Shown here: positions 9,155 to 17,754 of the stretch, one piece after another
Position numbering within the stretch: the first letter of the stretch is position 1
Layout: each line of letters starts with the position of its first letter
Origin: Rhodanobacter sp. FDAARGOS 1247
Lineage (GTDB): Bacteria > Pseudomonadota > Gammaproteobacteria > Xanthomonadales > Rhodanobacteraceae
Reading direction: 5' to 3'
Length of the DNA stretch: 64,000 nucleotides
Assembly: GCF_016889805.1 (NCBI RefSeq)
Contig: NZ_CP069535.1
Span: forward strand, 3,100,001 to 3,164,000
Program-made: the position numbers and the translations under genes
The notes under the pieces: generated by a model
Told to the model about the DNA's origin: nothing
Seen by the model: the letters and a program-made list of their open reading frames with translations, nothing else
Databases searched by the model: none

Positions 9155-10287
9155 GACACGCTCCGGCGCCGCTCGGCGTGGACTTGCGCATAGGCATCGG
9201 CCCATTGCCGGCCCACCGCGGCGAACGACAGCGCGGCGTCGAAATGCGCGCGCACCTGCGCTGGCGATGGCCGGCTGGCGGCGGCAGCGACCAGCGCTTG
9301 GGCCAGTTGCGCCGCATCACCACAGGGCCACAAGTGGCCGATGCCACTGCCGCCGAGCAGCGCGCGGAAGGAGGGAATATCCGTGACCACCGGCGTGACG
9401 CCGCAGGCCAGCGCTTCGAGCACGGCGTAGCCGCAGCTCTCGGCGCGGCTGCCCGAGACGAACAGATCCGCCGCGCGCATCAGCCCCTCGACCTGCGCGT
9501 GCACCACCTTGCCCAGCAGATGCACGCGTCCGGCAAGCTGCGGATCGCGCGCGATGCGCGCCTGCACCTCGCCGAGCAGCGGCGCGCTGCCGAAGGCGCA
9601 CCACAACTGCAGGTCGGGCAGTTGTCGCGCCGCCATCGACACACCGTCGAGCACGCTCAACGGGTCCTTGCCGGGATTCAGGTGGCCCACCCACAGCACG
9701 CAGGGATCACCCCGAAGACCTGTCTGTGCGCGCGCATCGGCGCGACTGCCCACGCTGAAGCGGCTGCTGGATTCGGGTATCGCGAAGTGGTGTGTGTGCG
9801 GACGGAACAGCCCGGCCCGGGTGAACGGTCGGGCCAGCTCGGGCGCGGTGAAGGCCACGCCGGCCAGCGCCGCATACCAGCGTCGCCACGGCGAACGGCG
9901 CCACCAGCGCGGCGGCCGATCGGCGTGGTCCTGCAGGATGATCGGCCGCCGCGGCAGGCATTGCGCGATCGCGAAGGCATCCTCGGCAAAGCCCAGGCTG
10001 TGCCCGTGCAGCACGTCGGCGTCGATGTCGCCGAGCAGGCTGGCGAAACGGCGGCCCCGGTTCGTCGCCGTTTCCAGTCCACGGATGTCGACGAAGTGAT
10101 AGTCGATGCCGTTGCGGGTGATCAGGTCTTCCCGCGCCGCCGCCTGGACCACCGACACCCGGGTGCCGGCGCTGGCCGCCGCCTCGGCGACGTCCACCAG
10201 CGAGTGCCATTGCTCAAGCAGCTGGTTCGGTGCGAGGTCCTCGGGGGCCGGCAGGAAGTTGAGCTGCGCGACGTGCAGGGCCGCCAT
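9151..10287 (-). CDS. glycosyltransferase family 4
   Basis: The 378-residue GT-B protein starts MAALHVAQLNFLPAPEDL. It shows a donor-domain strand CVLWVGHLNPGKDPLSVLDG and an E-x7-E motif in SRAESCGYAVLEALACGVTP, followed by VVTDIPSFRALLG. It probably adds a sugar to the same glycan as the neighbouring GT4, with which it is coupled by GTGA. ATG 10287 lies two bases from the stop of the upstream radical-SAM gene, which fixes the start. The long in-frame extension to 11199 would run antisense to conserved radical-SAM coding sequence and is rejected. Confidence 0.88.
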   Translation of the reverse strand: MAALHVAQLNFLPAPEDLAPNQLLEQWHSLVDVAEAAASAGTRVSVVQAAAREDLITRNGIDYHFVDIRGLETATNRGRRFASLLGDIDADVLHGHSLGFAEDAFAIAQCLPRRPIILQDHADRPPRWWRRSPWRRWYAALAGVAFTAPELARPFTRAGLFRPHTHHFAIPESSSRFSVGSRADARAQTGLRGDPCVLWVGHLNPGKDPLSVLDGVSMAARQLPDLQLWCAFGSAPLLGEVQARIARDPQLAGRVHLLGKVVHAQVEGLMRAADLFVSGSRAESCGYAVLEALACGVTPVVTDIPSFRALLGGSGIGHLWPCGDAAQLAQALVAAAASRPSPAQVRAHFDAALSFAAVGRQWADAYAQVHAERRRSVS

Positions 10288-10289
10288 CG

Positions 10290-11801
10290 CTACGCGCCGG
10301 TGATTTGCGGCGTGCGCAGTTGCACGAAGCGATTGGCGATGTTGAGTTCCCACGGATGGTTGTAGCGCCGATGGCGATAACGCCACGACGCCATCGCGCT
10401 CAGGCTGCGCTTGGCCCAGTGGGGTGAACGCACATCCTGCACGGTGGGATAGCGGCAGCGCAGCACGGTGACGAAGTCGTAGATGCGCTGGCGCAGCTTG
10501 TCGCTGAGCCACGGCGCATCGGCATGGCAGGCGTAGTCCACCCAGCGACGTTGCGTCCATTCGTCCGGCGTGGAGGGAAACACCACCGGCTCGCCATGAA
10601 GGTCGAGCAGGGGCGCGGAAGGATGCTTGCCGCGCTCCTTTTCGTGCTTGCTGCCCTCCGGCAGCGGCGTGTAGATGTAGGTGATGATTTCCGAGGCGGG
10701 ATTGATGCGTTTCAATTCGCGGATGAACTCGAACGTCAGTTCGGTTTCCTCTTCGGTGTTCACCGGCGGCGCCAGCATGAAGGAGAACTCGGGGATCACG
10801 CCGTGACGTCGACACAGCTCGGCCACCGCCAGGGTCTGGTCCGGCCGCGTGCCCTTGCGGATTTCCTTGAGCATCGCGCCGCTCGGTGACTCGGCGCCGA
10901 TGTAGGCCATGCGCAACCGGCTCTTGCGCACCAGCTCCCAGGTGCTTTCGGAAAGCTTGAGCAGGGCATCGGCGCGTGCGAAACACCACCAGGGCATTTC
11001 GAGCCGGGCCATGATCTCGAGCAGCGGGATCATGTCCTGTTCGCGGTCGAAGAAGTTGTGGTCGTAGAACAGGATGGAATCGGCACCCAGCTCGTACTTG
11101 AGGTAATTCAGTTCGCGCTCCAGCCGCTCCGCCGGCGGCAGCGCGGTCGCGCCGCCGAACATCGCCGCCACGCCGCAGAACGTGCAGCGGAAGCGACAAC
11201 CGATCGAGGCCTGGTGCACGGCGGTACGCCGGCCGAGAAAGGTGCTTGCCAGATACTTGTCCGGGTCGCCCAGCTTTTCATACGGCAGCACCAGCGCGGC
11301 ATCGCCGTGCCGGAAGCTGCGATTGGGGTTGTGCACGACCTCGCCATCGCGGCGCCAGGACAAGCCACCGATCCTGGCCAGCGCCTCGTCGCCGCCGCCG
11401 CGGGCCAGCGCCGAGACCAGCTCGACCAGGCTTTCCTCGCCCTGCCCGCGCACCGCGTAGTCCACATAGGGCGCAGCCAGCGTGGTGTCGGTATACAGCG
11501 TGGGGAAGTAGCCGCCCCAGATGATCGACATCGACGGATGATGCTCGCGGATCGCCTTCGACACGGCGATCGCCGGCGCCAGCTGCGGGCCGCCCATGAT
11601 GCCGATGCCGATGGCGTCGTAATGCTGTTTCCCGGCGGCGGCCAGGGTCGCGTTCACCAGGTCCCGATCAATGTTGCCGTCCACGATGTGGCTGTCGCCG
11701 AAGCGATCCAGTGCCGCGGCCAGGTTCAGCAGCGACAGCGGAAAGCGCGGACGCGTGGTGACCGTCGGGTTGACCAGCAGTGTATTGGGACGGTGAGTCA
11801 T
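10290..11801 (-). CDS. radical-SAM protein with B12-binding-like domain
   Basis: The 503-residue product begins MTHRPNTLLVNPTVTTRPRF, the VNPP-like opening of B12-binding radical-SAM proteins, with IWGGYFPTL near residue 94. The radical-SAM cluster motif is SIGCRFRCTFCGVA with C202, C206 and C209. The segment RMAYIGAESPSGAMLKEIRKG is the later core signature. As in the other radical-SAM protein here, a canonical DxHxxG is not seen. A radical modification of a sugar or lipid is likely; class-B methylation is one possibility. It sits between a GT4 gene and a methyltransferase gene in a tight minus-strand operon, with gaps of 2 and 16 bases. Confidence 0.87.
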   Translation of the reverse strand: MTHRPNTLLVNPTVTTRPRFPLSLLNLAAALDRFGDSHIVDGNIDRDLVNATLAAAGKQHYDAIGIGIMGGPQLAPAIAVSKAIREHHPSMSIIWGGYFPTLYTDTTLAAPYVDYAVRGQGEESLVELVSALARGGGDEALARIGGLSWRRDGEVVHNPNRSFRHGDAALVLPYEKLGDPDKYLASTFLGRRTAVHQASIGCRFRCTFCGVAAMFGGATALPPAERLERELNYLKYELGADSILFYDHNFFDREQDMIPLLEIMARLEMPWWCFARADALLKLSESTWELVRKSRLRMAYIGAESPSGAMLKEIRKGTRPDQTLAVAELCRRHGVIPEFSFMLAPPVNTEEETELTFEFIRELKRINPASEIITYIYTPLPEGSKHEKERGKHPSAPLLDLHGEPVVFPSTPDEWTQRRWVDYACHADAPWLSDKLRQRIYDFVTVLRCRYPTVQDVRSPHWAKRSLSAMASWRYRHRRYNHPWELNIANRFVQLRTPQITGA

Positions 11802-11817
11802 CGGACGTCTCGGGTAT

Positions 11818-12519
11818 TCAAACCGGCCGCCGCAGCCGGAACACCAGCGCCACGGGAACCTCCAGCGCGGCGCGGTCGAAGCGCGCATCGGCGGGGATGT
11901 CGGCCGGATCGAGCATCGGCTCCAGCACCTGTTCGATGCGCAGCCCGAGCGCGGCGCAGGCCGCGTGCCAGTGGCTGTACAGGTGCTGGGTGTGCTGCAC
12001 GGCGTAGTGCCGGCCGTCCGACTTGAAATCGCGCAGCCAGCCCAGCGCATGCCCGATCGGATGCACGTCGCTGCACAGCAGCGTGCCGCCGGGCCGGGTC
12101 ACCCGGCACAGCTCGGCCAGCGCTCGCTGCAGGTCGTCGATATGGCCGACGACCAGGCCGCAGAGGGTCAGGTTCGCCCGCGCGTCCGGCACGGGCAGCG
12201 CCGCCAGGCTGCCCTGGATCAGGTCGACGTCCGCGGCGGCCTGCAACGCGGCCAGCTCCGCGTCGGCGCGCGCGAGCATCGGCGCCGACAGGTCCACGCC
12301 GATCACGCGCGCCGCGCCGCGGCGCAGCGCGTGCAGCATGTAGCGCCCGCTGCCGCAGCCGACATCGAGCACGGCCGCTCCATGCAGCGTGTCCGGCATC
12401 AGCGCGAGCATGGCGCGCTCCTCCGCCCGCATCACCGGGTTGTGGGCGCGGGCGGGATAGCTGGATGCCCACAGCGCATACGCCTCGGCCGGCATCAGCA
12501 TCGAAGGACGCGGCCGCAT
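11818..12519 (-). CDS. class I SAM-dependent methyltransferase
   Basis: The 233-residue protein has the UbiE/COQ5-like core: AVLDVGCGSGRYMLHALRRGA, then VIGVDLSAPMLARADAEL, then an acidic loop NLTLCGLVVGHIDDL and the post-motif VTRPGGTLLCSDVHP. The start at 12519 (MRPRPSMLMPAEAY) lies two bases after the stop of the amidohydrolase gene; an internal ATG at 12501 is an alternative. The product probably methylates a hydroxyl, amine or carboxyl of the glycan or lipid made by this locus. The substrate cannot be deduced. Confidence 0.85.
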   Translation of the reverse strand: MRPRPSMLMPAEAYALWASSYPARAHNPVMRAEERAMLALMPDTLHGAAVLDVGCGSGRYMLHALRRGAARVIGVDLSAPMLARADAELAALQAAADVDLIQGSLAALPVPDARANLTLCGLVVGHIDDLQRALAELCRVTRPGGTLLCSDVHPIGHALGWLRDFKSDGRHYAVQHTQHLYSHWHAACAALGLRIEQVLEPMLDPADIPADARFDRAALEVPVALVFRLRRPV

Positions 12520-12521
12520 GG

Positions 12522-13742
12522 CTAGCCGGCCTCCATGACGAGGTCGCGCGCGCGGTGGGCGGCCGCCAGTTCGAGGCCGGGTTCGAGCGCCACCAGCGCC
12601 GCTTCGGCCAGCGGTTTGGCCAGCAGCTTCGGCTTGCCGTCCAGCGTCACCGGCACGGTTTCCATGCCGGCAACGTCGAACCATTCGGCGAAATCCGGAT
12701 CGGCGATGCGCGGCACGCCGTGGCGCACCACCGCGCGGATCTCGCTGCGCCCGATGCCGACCAGGCCGCAGCGTTCGTCGCCGCCGCGATCCTCGACGAT
12801 CACCAGGTCCGCCGGCGTTCCCGCTGCCAGGCTGCCACTCGAAGGCAAGCGCAGGATGCGCGCGGCGTGGCTGGTGACCAGGCCGAGCAACTGCTCGGGA
12901 CTCAGCTCGCCGCGAACGGCGATGCCGCGCATTTCGTCGAGCAGGTCGCGGGCGCCGCTGAGCCGCGAGTCGCTGCCCAGCGCAAGCCGGCCCGCCGCGC
13001 ACAGCCGTCGCGGGTCCAGCGAGCGGCCGAGCAGGTTGCGATTGCTGGTCGGACACCAGACCACCGCCGCGTCGCGCTCGATCACCCGGTCGATGTCCTG
13101 CTCGCCCAGGCCGACGCCGTGGACCAGCACGCTGTTCGCCGCCAGGCAGCCCATCTCGTCGAGCCGGGCCAGCTCCGCCTGCGCGATCGCGTCGGTGCCC
13201 TCGGCCAGGTGGATCAGCCAGGGTCGGTCGGCGGGCGTGGCGGCGAAGCTCGGTTGCACCGGCGGACCGTAATCGGGCCAGCCCAGCGCGTAGCTCCAGC
13301 CGTAGTTGCGCAACAGCGTCACCGGAAAATTCGACTCGTCCAGCACCGGATGCCAGGGATCGTGATGCACCACGCAGGTGCTGCCGGCGAGCAGGTTCTT
13401 CAGCGCGCCGTGGCGCAGCCGCAAGGCCTTCGGCACCTGCAGCGCGGCGACCACCGCCGGCTCCGCGAAATGCTCACGGAAGGCGGCGATCCAGGCATAG
13501 CTGTTGGGGAACGGTGCGCGGGATGGCAGCGGCGGCACCGCGTTGACGTGCAGATGCTCGTGCGCGTTAATCAGGCCGGGAAAGACCAGGTGGTCGCGCA
13601 GGTCGATCCGGTACGCCCGCGCCGCCAGCGAGGAACCGATCCGCCCGGCGCGGATCGGCAGCGGCACGCGCGAGCTGGCCTGTGCCGTGACCGAAACGGC
13701 CCGGCACAGGCTGACGTCCATCGCGGCCTGCAGGAAGTCCAT
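12522..13742 (-). CDS. amidohydrolase-family metal-dependent hydrolase
   Basis: The 406-residue protein has the amidohydrolase TIM-barrel hallmarks. After the N-terminal beta-sandwich strand comes LVFPGLINAHEHLHVN with the metal-binding HxH-type pair. Then HLAEGTDAIAQAEL and VLVHGVGL supply further metal-ligand and substrate histidines, and LALGSDSRLSGARDLL carries the catalytic aspartate. It is of the chlorohydrolase/cytosine-deaminase subgroup, which hydrolyses C-N bonds. The C-terminal sandwich strand reads PADLVIVEDRGGDE. It ends in TAG and is embedded between two methyltransferase genes with 2- and 4-base gaps, so it is probably part of the same biosynthetic pathway. It may deaminate or deacetylate an intermediate. 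Confidence 0.85.
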   Translation of the reverse strand: MDFLQAAMDVSLCRAVSVTAQASSRVPLPIRAGRIGSSLAARAYRIDLRDHLVFPGLINAHEHLHVNAVPPLPSRAPFPNSYAWIAAFREHFAEPAVVAALQVPKALRLRHGALKNLLAGSTCVVHHDPWHPVLDESNFPVTLLRNYGWSYALGWPDYGPPVQPSFAATPADRPWLIHLAEGTDAIAQAELARLDEMGCLAANSVLVHGVGLGEQDIDRVIERDAAVVWCPTSNRNLLGRSLDPRRLCAAGRLALGSDSRLSGARDLLDEMRGIAVRGELSPEQLLGLVTSHAARILRLPSSGSLAAGTPADLVIVEDRGGDERCGLVGIGRSEIRAVVRHGVPRIADPDFAEWFDVAGMETVPVTLDGKPKLLAKPLAEAALVALEPGLELAAAHRARDLVMEAG

Positions 13743-13746
13743 GCGC

Positions 13747-14631
13747 TCAGCGCCGCCGCATCACGATCAGGAAATGGTCGCCCATGTCGCGCAGCAGCGG
13801 CAGCGCGCCCAGGCGATCGTCGAGCCGGCCCAGCCGTTCGTACCAGCGGCGCCGGCGACGGTAGTAGTCCACCAGGTACGGCGGCGGCATGAACAGGCTC
13901 AGCGCGCGATAGCCCTCCAGCGAAAAGTGTTCGGCAAACGCGCGATAGAACTCGCGCGGCAGGTAGTAGCGGGTCCAGATCGTGTGACGGTTCATGCCCA
14001 CCGCCGTCGCGCCCCGCGCGGCGCGCACGCCGGCGCGCCGGAAGCGGCCGCGCAGCGCGTAGTGCCCCAGCTCCCACGGACAGATCCGGCCCATCACCGA
14101 AAACACCAGGCTGCCGCCGGGGCGCAGCAGGCGCGCGCATTCGGCCGCGACGGCGGCGAGGTCCGGCGCGCAGTTCAGCGGGCCGAAGTTCGAGTAGATG
14201 CCGTCGAACTCGCCCTCGAGCCGATCGAGCTGCTGCACGCCCAGATGCATGGCCGTGACGCGCGACTGCAGCGCCGCTGCCGCCGCCCGTGCCCGCGCCC
14301 GCTCGACCATCAGCGGCGACCAGTCGGTGGCGACGACGTGGAAGCCGCGCCGGGCGAATTCGAGCGCGTCGATACCGGTGCCGCAGCCCAGGTCGAGCAG
14401 GCGTGCGCCCGGCGGCGCCGCGCTGTGCACGGCGTCCCACAGGGTCAGCCGCATGCGCTGGATCAGCTCGTTGTTGCCGCGCGGCCCGTCATAGTCGGCG
14501 GCCACGCTGTCGAACGCCCGCTGCGTATCGAGCAGTTGCGCCTCGTCCGGCGGCGCGCGCCGCGGAGGCTGGCGGACACTTCCGGCAGGTGCCTCGCGCC
14601 GCCCTGTTTCCAGCTTGTGCCATCCGCGCAT
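13747..14631 (-). CDS. class I SAM-dependent methyltransferase
   Basis: The product is about 294 residues. It has DTQRAFDSVAADYDGPRGNN, then ARLLDLGCGTGIDALEFARRG, an acidic VVATDWSPLMVERAR and a catalytic-type segment LLRPGGSLVFSVMGRICPW. A conserved arginine/tyrosine-rich C-terminus follows, around YRRRRRWYERLGRLDDRLG. It differs clearly from the methyltransferase at 11818-12519. Start choice is uncertain: ATG 14631 has GGAG ten bases upstream, but in-frame GTG 14697 and ATG 14682 would add up to 22 residues. It is the first gene of this six-gene minus-strand run, and a promoter may lie in the 94 bases before it. Confidence 0.8.
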   Translation of the reverse strand: MRGWHKLETGRREAPAGSVRQPPRRAPPDEAQLLDTQRAFDSVAADYDGPRGNNELIQRMRLTLWDAVHSAAPPGARLLDLGCGTGIDALEFARRGFHVVATDWSPLMVERARARAAAAALQSRVTAMHLGVQQLDRLEGEFDGIYSNFGPLNCAPDLAAVAAECARLLRPGGSLVFSVMGRICPWELGHYALRGRFRRAGVRAARGATAVGMNRHTIWTRYYLPREFYRAFAEHFSLEGYRALSLFMPPPYLVDYYRRRRRWYERLGRLDDRLGALPLLRDMGDHFLIVMRRR

Positions 14632-14790
14632 ATCGAACCCACTCCGTTCCACCGTGATGCAGCCGTCCATTCGCCACGCCATCCGCGCACCCGTCACGGA
14701 GCGGTCCCGGCAACTTCATGGAGCTGATCCGTGAGTGCCGGCCAGCGCCGTTTTGGTTGAATGGCGCCGGCGCCGGATGCATCGCCCGCG

Positions 14791-15627
14791 TCAGGCGGGC
14801 CGCCGCCTTCGTGCCATCACCACGGTCACGAAGGCGCCCAGGAACAGGCCCAGCAGGAGGCCGATGCCCCAGGTCAGTTCGGGATTGGGAAACGCCTGCT
14901 TGTCGGGCACGTAGGCTGGCCACATCATCGACGTGCTGTAGGTGTAGGTGGGCCCGAGACGCTCCAGCAGATCGATGCGCCCTGCCCGCAGGCCGCGGAT
15001 CTCTTCGTTCTTGTTGGCCAGCAGCAGGCTGGCCAGCATCGGGTTCTGCACGTCCTTGCTGTCCGCCCCGCCCTGGTTTCCCGGCATCGCCGCCTGCCGG
15101 TAGCGGGCCTGGTCGGCCAGCGCCGTCTGCAGGTCGGCCTCGAGCTGGCTGAGGCGCGCCCGCGCCGCCTTCAACGGCACCTCCTCGAGTTGCCGATGGA
15201 CCTCGCTGAGCCGGGCGACCGTCGCGTTGGCCAGTTCGACCGCCTGCTGGCGCGAATACGCCCGCACCGTGAGGCGGATCAGCGGGCCGGCATAGGGCAT
15301 CGGCTCCAGCTTCAGGCTGTTGCGATAGAGCCTGGCCACCGGCGAGGTGTCGGCATAGCCAGCGCTTTTCAGGATCTCGTTTTCGAACGGCACCCGTTCC
15401 AGCCGCTCGATCACCCGCAGCAGCGGCTCGACCTTCGGATCCTGGCCGGACATGACCTGCCCGACCTGGCCGATCTGGATCCACGCGGTCGCCTGCCATT
15501 GCCGTTTCACCGTGTGCGCGAAGACGTAGGTGCAGGCCAGGGTCAGCAGCAGCACCCCGACGAACCACATCCAGCCACGGGTGAAGATCCGCCACAGATC
15601 GATCAGATAGATTTCGTCTTGTTCCAT
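14791..15627 (-). CDS. Wzz-type polysaccharide co-polymerase
   Basis: The 278-residue protein has a membrane segment near residues 19-40 (WMWFVGVLLLTLACTYVFAHTV), a long periplasmic stretch with coiled-coil-like repeats around 125-185, and a second membrane segment near 250-270 (ELTWGIGLLLGLFLGAFVTVV), the polysaccharide co-polymerase layout. The first half has WQATAWIQIGQVGQ, typical of Wzz domains. It should set chain length by working with the Wzy-like polymerase immediately upstream. It is shorter than many Wzz proteins (about 320-370 residues) and has no fused kinase domain, as in O-antigen rather than capsule systems. Confidence 0.85.
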   Translation of the reverse strand: MEQDEIYLIDLWRIFTRGWMWFVGVLLLTLACTYVFAHTVKRQWQATAWIQIGQVGQVMSGQDPKVEPLLRVIERLERVPFENEILKSAGYADTSPVARLYRNSLKLEPMPYAGPLIRLTVRAYSRQQAVELANATVARLSEVHRQLEEVPLKAARARLSQLEADLQTALADQARYRQAAMPGNQGGADSKDVQNPMLASLLLANKNEEIRGLRAGRIDLLERLGPTYTYSTSMMWPAYVPDKQAFPNPELTWGIGLLLGLFLGAFVTVVMARRRRPA

Positions 15628-15637
15628 GGTTCTGCGC

Positions 15638-16807
15638 TCAGCGGGAAGAGGAAGGGAAAGGGGTGTGCGCGGTCGTCGCGGGCACCGGTTCGGGCGACCG
15701 CCGGTTCGGCAGCCACGCGGCGAAAACCTGCAGGACCAGGCACAGGCCTATGAAGCCGGCGTTCGTCCACGTGTAGGCCTGCGGCGCGAACGGCGCCATC
15801 ACGCAGACGTAGGAAACCCGCAGGAAGATCAGCAGGGAAAACAGCGGCACCGTGGGGCGCAGGCGCTGCACGCTCCACAGCAGCATCGCGTACAGCCCCA
15901 CGATGGAAACCACCGCGCCGAACGGGCCGAGCGCCATCAGGAACGGGAAGAACTCCGTGCCCACGTTGATGTTCGACGCATCCAGCGGGATCGTCGTGCC
16001 GGCCGTCGCGACCGAACCGCTCAGCGGCACGACCTGGTGGATCAGGAAGTCGGCGTTGACGTACCCCTTGGCCAGGATCGCGCTGAAGTTGTAAGGCCCG
16101 GCGCTGACGTAGAGCAGCAGCCACTTGATTCCTTCCGGCGCCGCGCGGTACATCGCGCCGAACGGCAGGGTGACGTGATCCAGCGGCCCCGAGCGCAGCA
16201 TGCCGAGAACCGAGAAGACGCTGACGCCGACGAAGCCCAGCAGGCCGACGGCCTTCCACGGCAGGGGCCTGGCCTCGTCCCGCCGCAGCATGATCAGCAG
16301 CGCAAACGCGAACACCGTGGCGAACACCCGGTTGCGATCGATCACCAGCACCGGGAACAGGAAGCCGACGGCGATCAGCGTGTTGCGCAGCCAGCGATTC
16401 CTTGCGCACAGCAGCCCGATCGGCGGCAGCACCCAGCACATGTCCGACACGTGCCGGATGTGTTCGTGGCCGCCTTCCATCACCGCGTAGGCCGACGGAT
16501 TGTTGAACAGCGGGATCGGGAACAGCGCCAGGTCGAGCAGGCAGAAGGCGGCGACCAGCCCGGCCAGGACCAGCGCCACGAAGGCATCGCGCGTGCCGCC
16601 GTAGCGGCGGGCGCGGAACCGCGCGGCCGGCGGAATCCTGACCCCTGCCTGCACGTCGAACAGCAGGATCGCCGCAGCCATCACCGCCAGCAGCAGCACG
16701 CCCGGCAGGTAGTCGAGCGGAAGCTCGTAGGTGAACAGCGTCACCGCGCAGGCCAGCAGCAGCGGCAGCGCGAGATAGGCCGAGGGCAGGCACACCAGGC
16801 GTTTCAT
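15638..16807 (-). CDS. wzy: Wzy-like O-antigen/exopolysaccharide polymerase
   Basis: The 389-residue polytopic protein has about ten to eleven hydrophobic segments, beginning with LPLLLACAVTLFTYELPLDYLP. A larger periplasmic loop lies between VLGMLRSGPLDHV and FDASNINVGTEFFPF. Two loops carry charged residues in the manner of Wzy (HIRHVSDMCWVLPP and PEGIKWLLLYVSAGPY). Wzy sequences share little identity, so the call rests on topology and on position between a GT2/flippase pair and the Wzz-like gene. It would polymerise undecaprenyl-linked repeat units in the periplasm. The start overlaps the upstream stop as ATGA. Confidence 0.75.
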   Translation of the reverse strand: MKRLVCLPSAYLALPLLLACAVTLFTYELPLDYLPGVLLLAVMAAAILLFDVQAGVRIPPAARFRARRYGGTRDAFVALVLAGLVAAFCLLDLALFPIPLFNNPSAYAVMEGGHEHIRHVSDMCWVLPPIGLLCARNRWLRNTLIAVGFLFPVLVIDRNRVFATVFAFALLIMLRRDEARPLPWKAVGLLGFVGVSVFSVLGMLRSGPLDHVTLPFGAMYRAAPEGIKWLLLYVSAGPYNFSAILAKGYVNADFLIHQVVPLSGSVATAGTTIPLDASNINVGTEFFPFLMALGPFGAVVSIVGLYAMLLWSVQRLRPTVPLFSLLIFLRVSYVCVMAPFAPQAYTWTNAGFIGLCLVLQVFAAWLPNRRSPEPVPATTAHTPFPSSSR

Positions 16808-17754
16808 GTCGCCTCCGCGCGGTGGTCCGCCGAGGGCGACGCCAGCCTCGACATCGCGGCCAGCCAGGCATACGCCAGCAGGTGGGCGGCCACCGGCAAC
16901 GGCTGCCGCTGGAGGAACGAGATCTTGGCCCCGATGTAGTGCGACTGCGCCTGCAGCAGGGTCTTGTACGGTTCGTCGAACAGGCAGGCCCGGCGCTGCG
17001 CCACCTGCCGCGACTCGGCCAGGTTGGCGATCCGGGTCGCGGTGTGTCGCGTCTTGCTCAGGTTTGCGCCGTGGATGCGGTAGGCGCAGACGCTGACGTC
17101 GATGAAGCCCAGCGCATCGGCCGCGGCCAGGCGCAGGAACAGATCCCAGTCCTCGATGCGCAGGCCTTCGCTCCAGCGGTCGACGGTGTCCAGCGCGCTT
17201 CGTCGCATCAGCGCCACCGGCCCGCCGATGGCCCAGTGGCTGATGATGGCGCGGCGGATGCCGTCATCGGATCGATACAGCCGCTTGTCGGCACGATGCA
17301 GCACGCGCATGCCGCTGTCGTGCATCCGGTTGCCATGCTGGTCGACGACGATCGAGTCACCGATCACCGCGCCCTTGTCCGGATGCGCCAGCAGGTAGCG
17401 CATCTGGGCGTCGAGTCCGCCGGGCAGCAGGTAGTCGTCGCTGGCGCCCGGGCGCAGGAAGTCGCCGTTGGCGCGCGCCGCCAGTTCGTTCAGCGTCGCC
17501 GCGATGCCGCGGTTCTCCCGTCGCACGTACTCGATCGGGATGTCCATGCAATGCATCGCCACCCAGTCGGCGATGCGTTCGGCGGTGCGGTCGGTGGAGC
17601 CGTCGTCGATAACGATGAGCTCCTTGGCCGGATACGGATCTTCCAGCACGCTGTCCAGGCAGCGCTGCACGAAGCGCTCGTGGTTGAACGCCGGTATCAG
17701 CACGGACACCAGCGGCATCGCCGCCACGTCCCTCGGCACGTCGCCGTCCATCAT
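16804..17754 (-). CDS. glycosyltransferase family 2
   Basis: The 316-residue protein begins [36 protein letters not shown]. The nucleotide-binding acidic motif is LIVIDDGSTDRTAERIADW, followed by the donor/metal-binding region FLRPGASDDYLLPGG and a later LRIEDWDLFLRLA with the ED catalytic-base position. This is an inverting GT-A enzyme. Its frame is coupled to the flippase gene by a 4-base ATGA overlap and to the polymerase gene by another. It should add a sugar to the lipid-linked repeat. Confidence 0.88.
   Translation of the reverse strand: MMDGDVPRDVAAMPLVSVLIPAFNHERFVQRCLDSVLEDPYPAKELIVIDDGSTDRTAERIADWVAMHCMDIPIEYVRRENRGIAATLNELAARANGDFLRPGASDDYLLPGGLDAQMRYLLAHPDKGAVIGDSIVVDQHGNRMHDSGMRVLHRADKRLYRSDDGIRRAIISHWAIGGPVALMRRSALDTVDRWSEGLRIEDWDLFLRLAAADALGFIDVSVCAYRIHGANLSKTRHTATRIANLAESRQVAQRRACLFDEPYKTLLQAQSHYIGAKISFLQRQPLPVAAHLLAYAWLAAMSRLASPSADHRAEAT

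Noticed and set aside
9151..11199. Extended 682-residue form of the second GT4.
   Set aside because: The first 300 residues are antisense-type shadow in the radical-SAM gene's other frame; the true ATG at 10287 lies next to that gene's stop.
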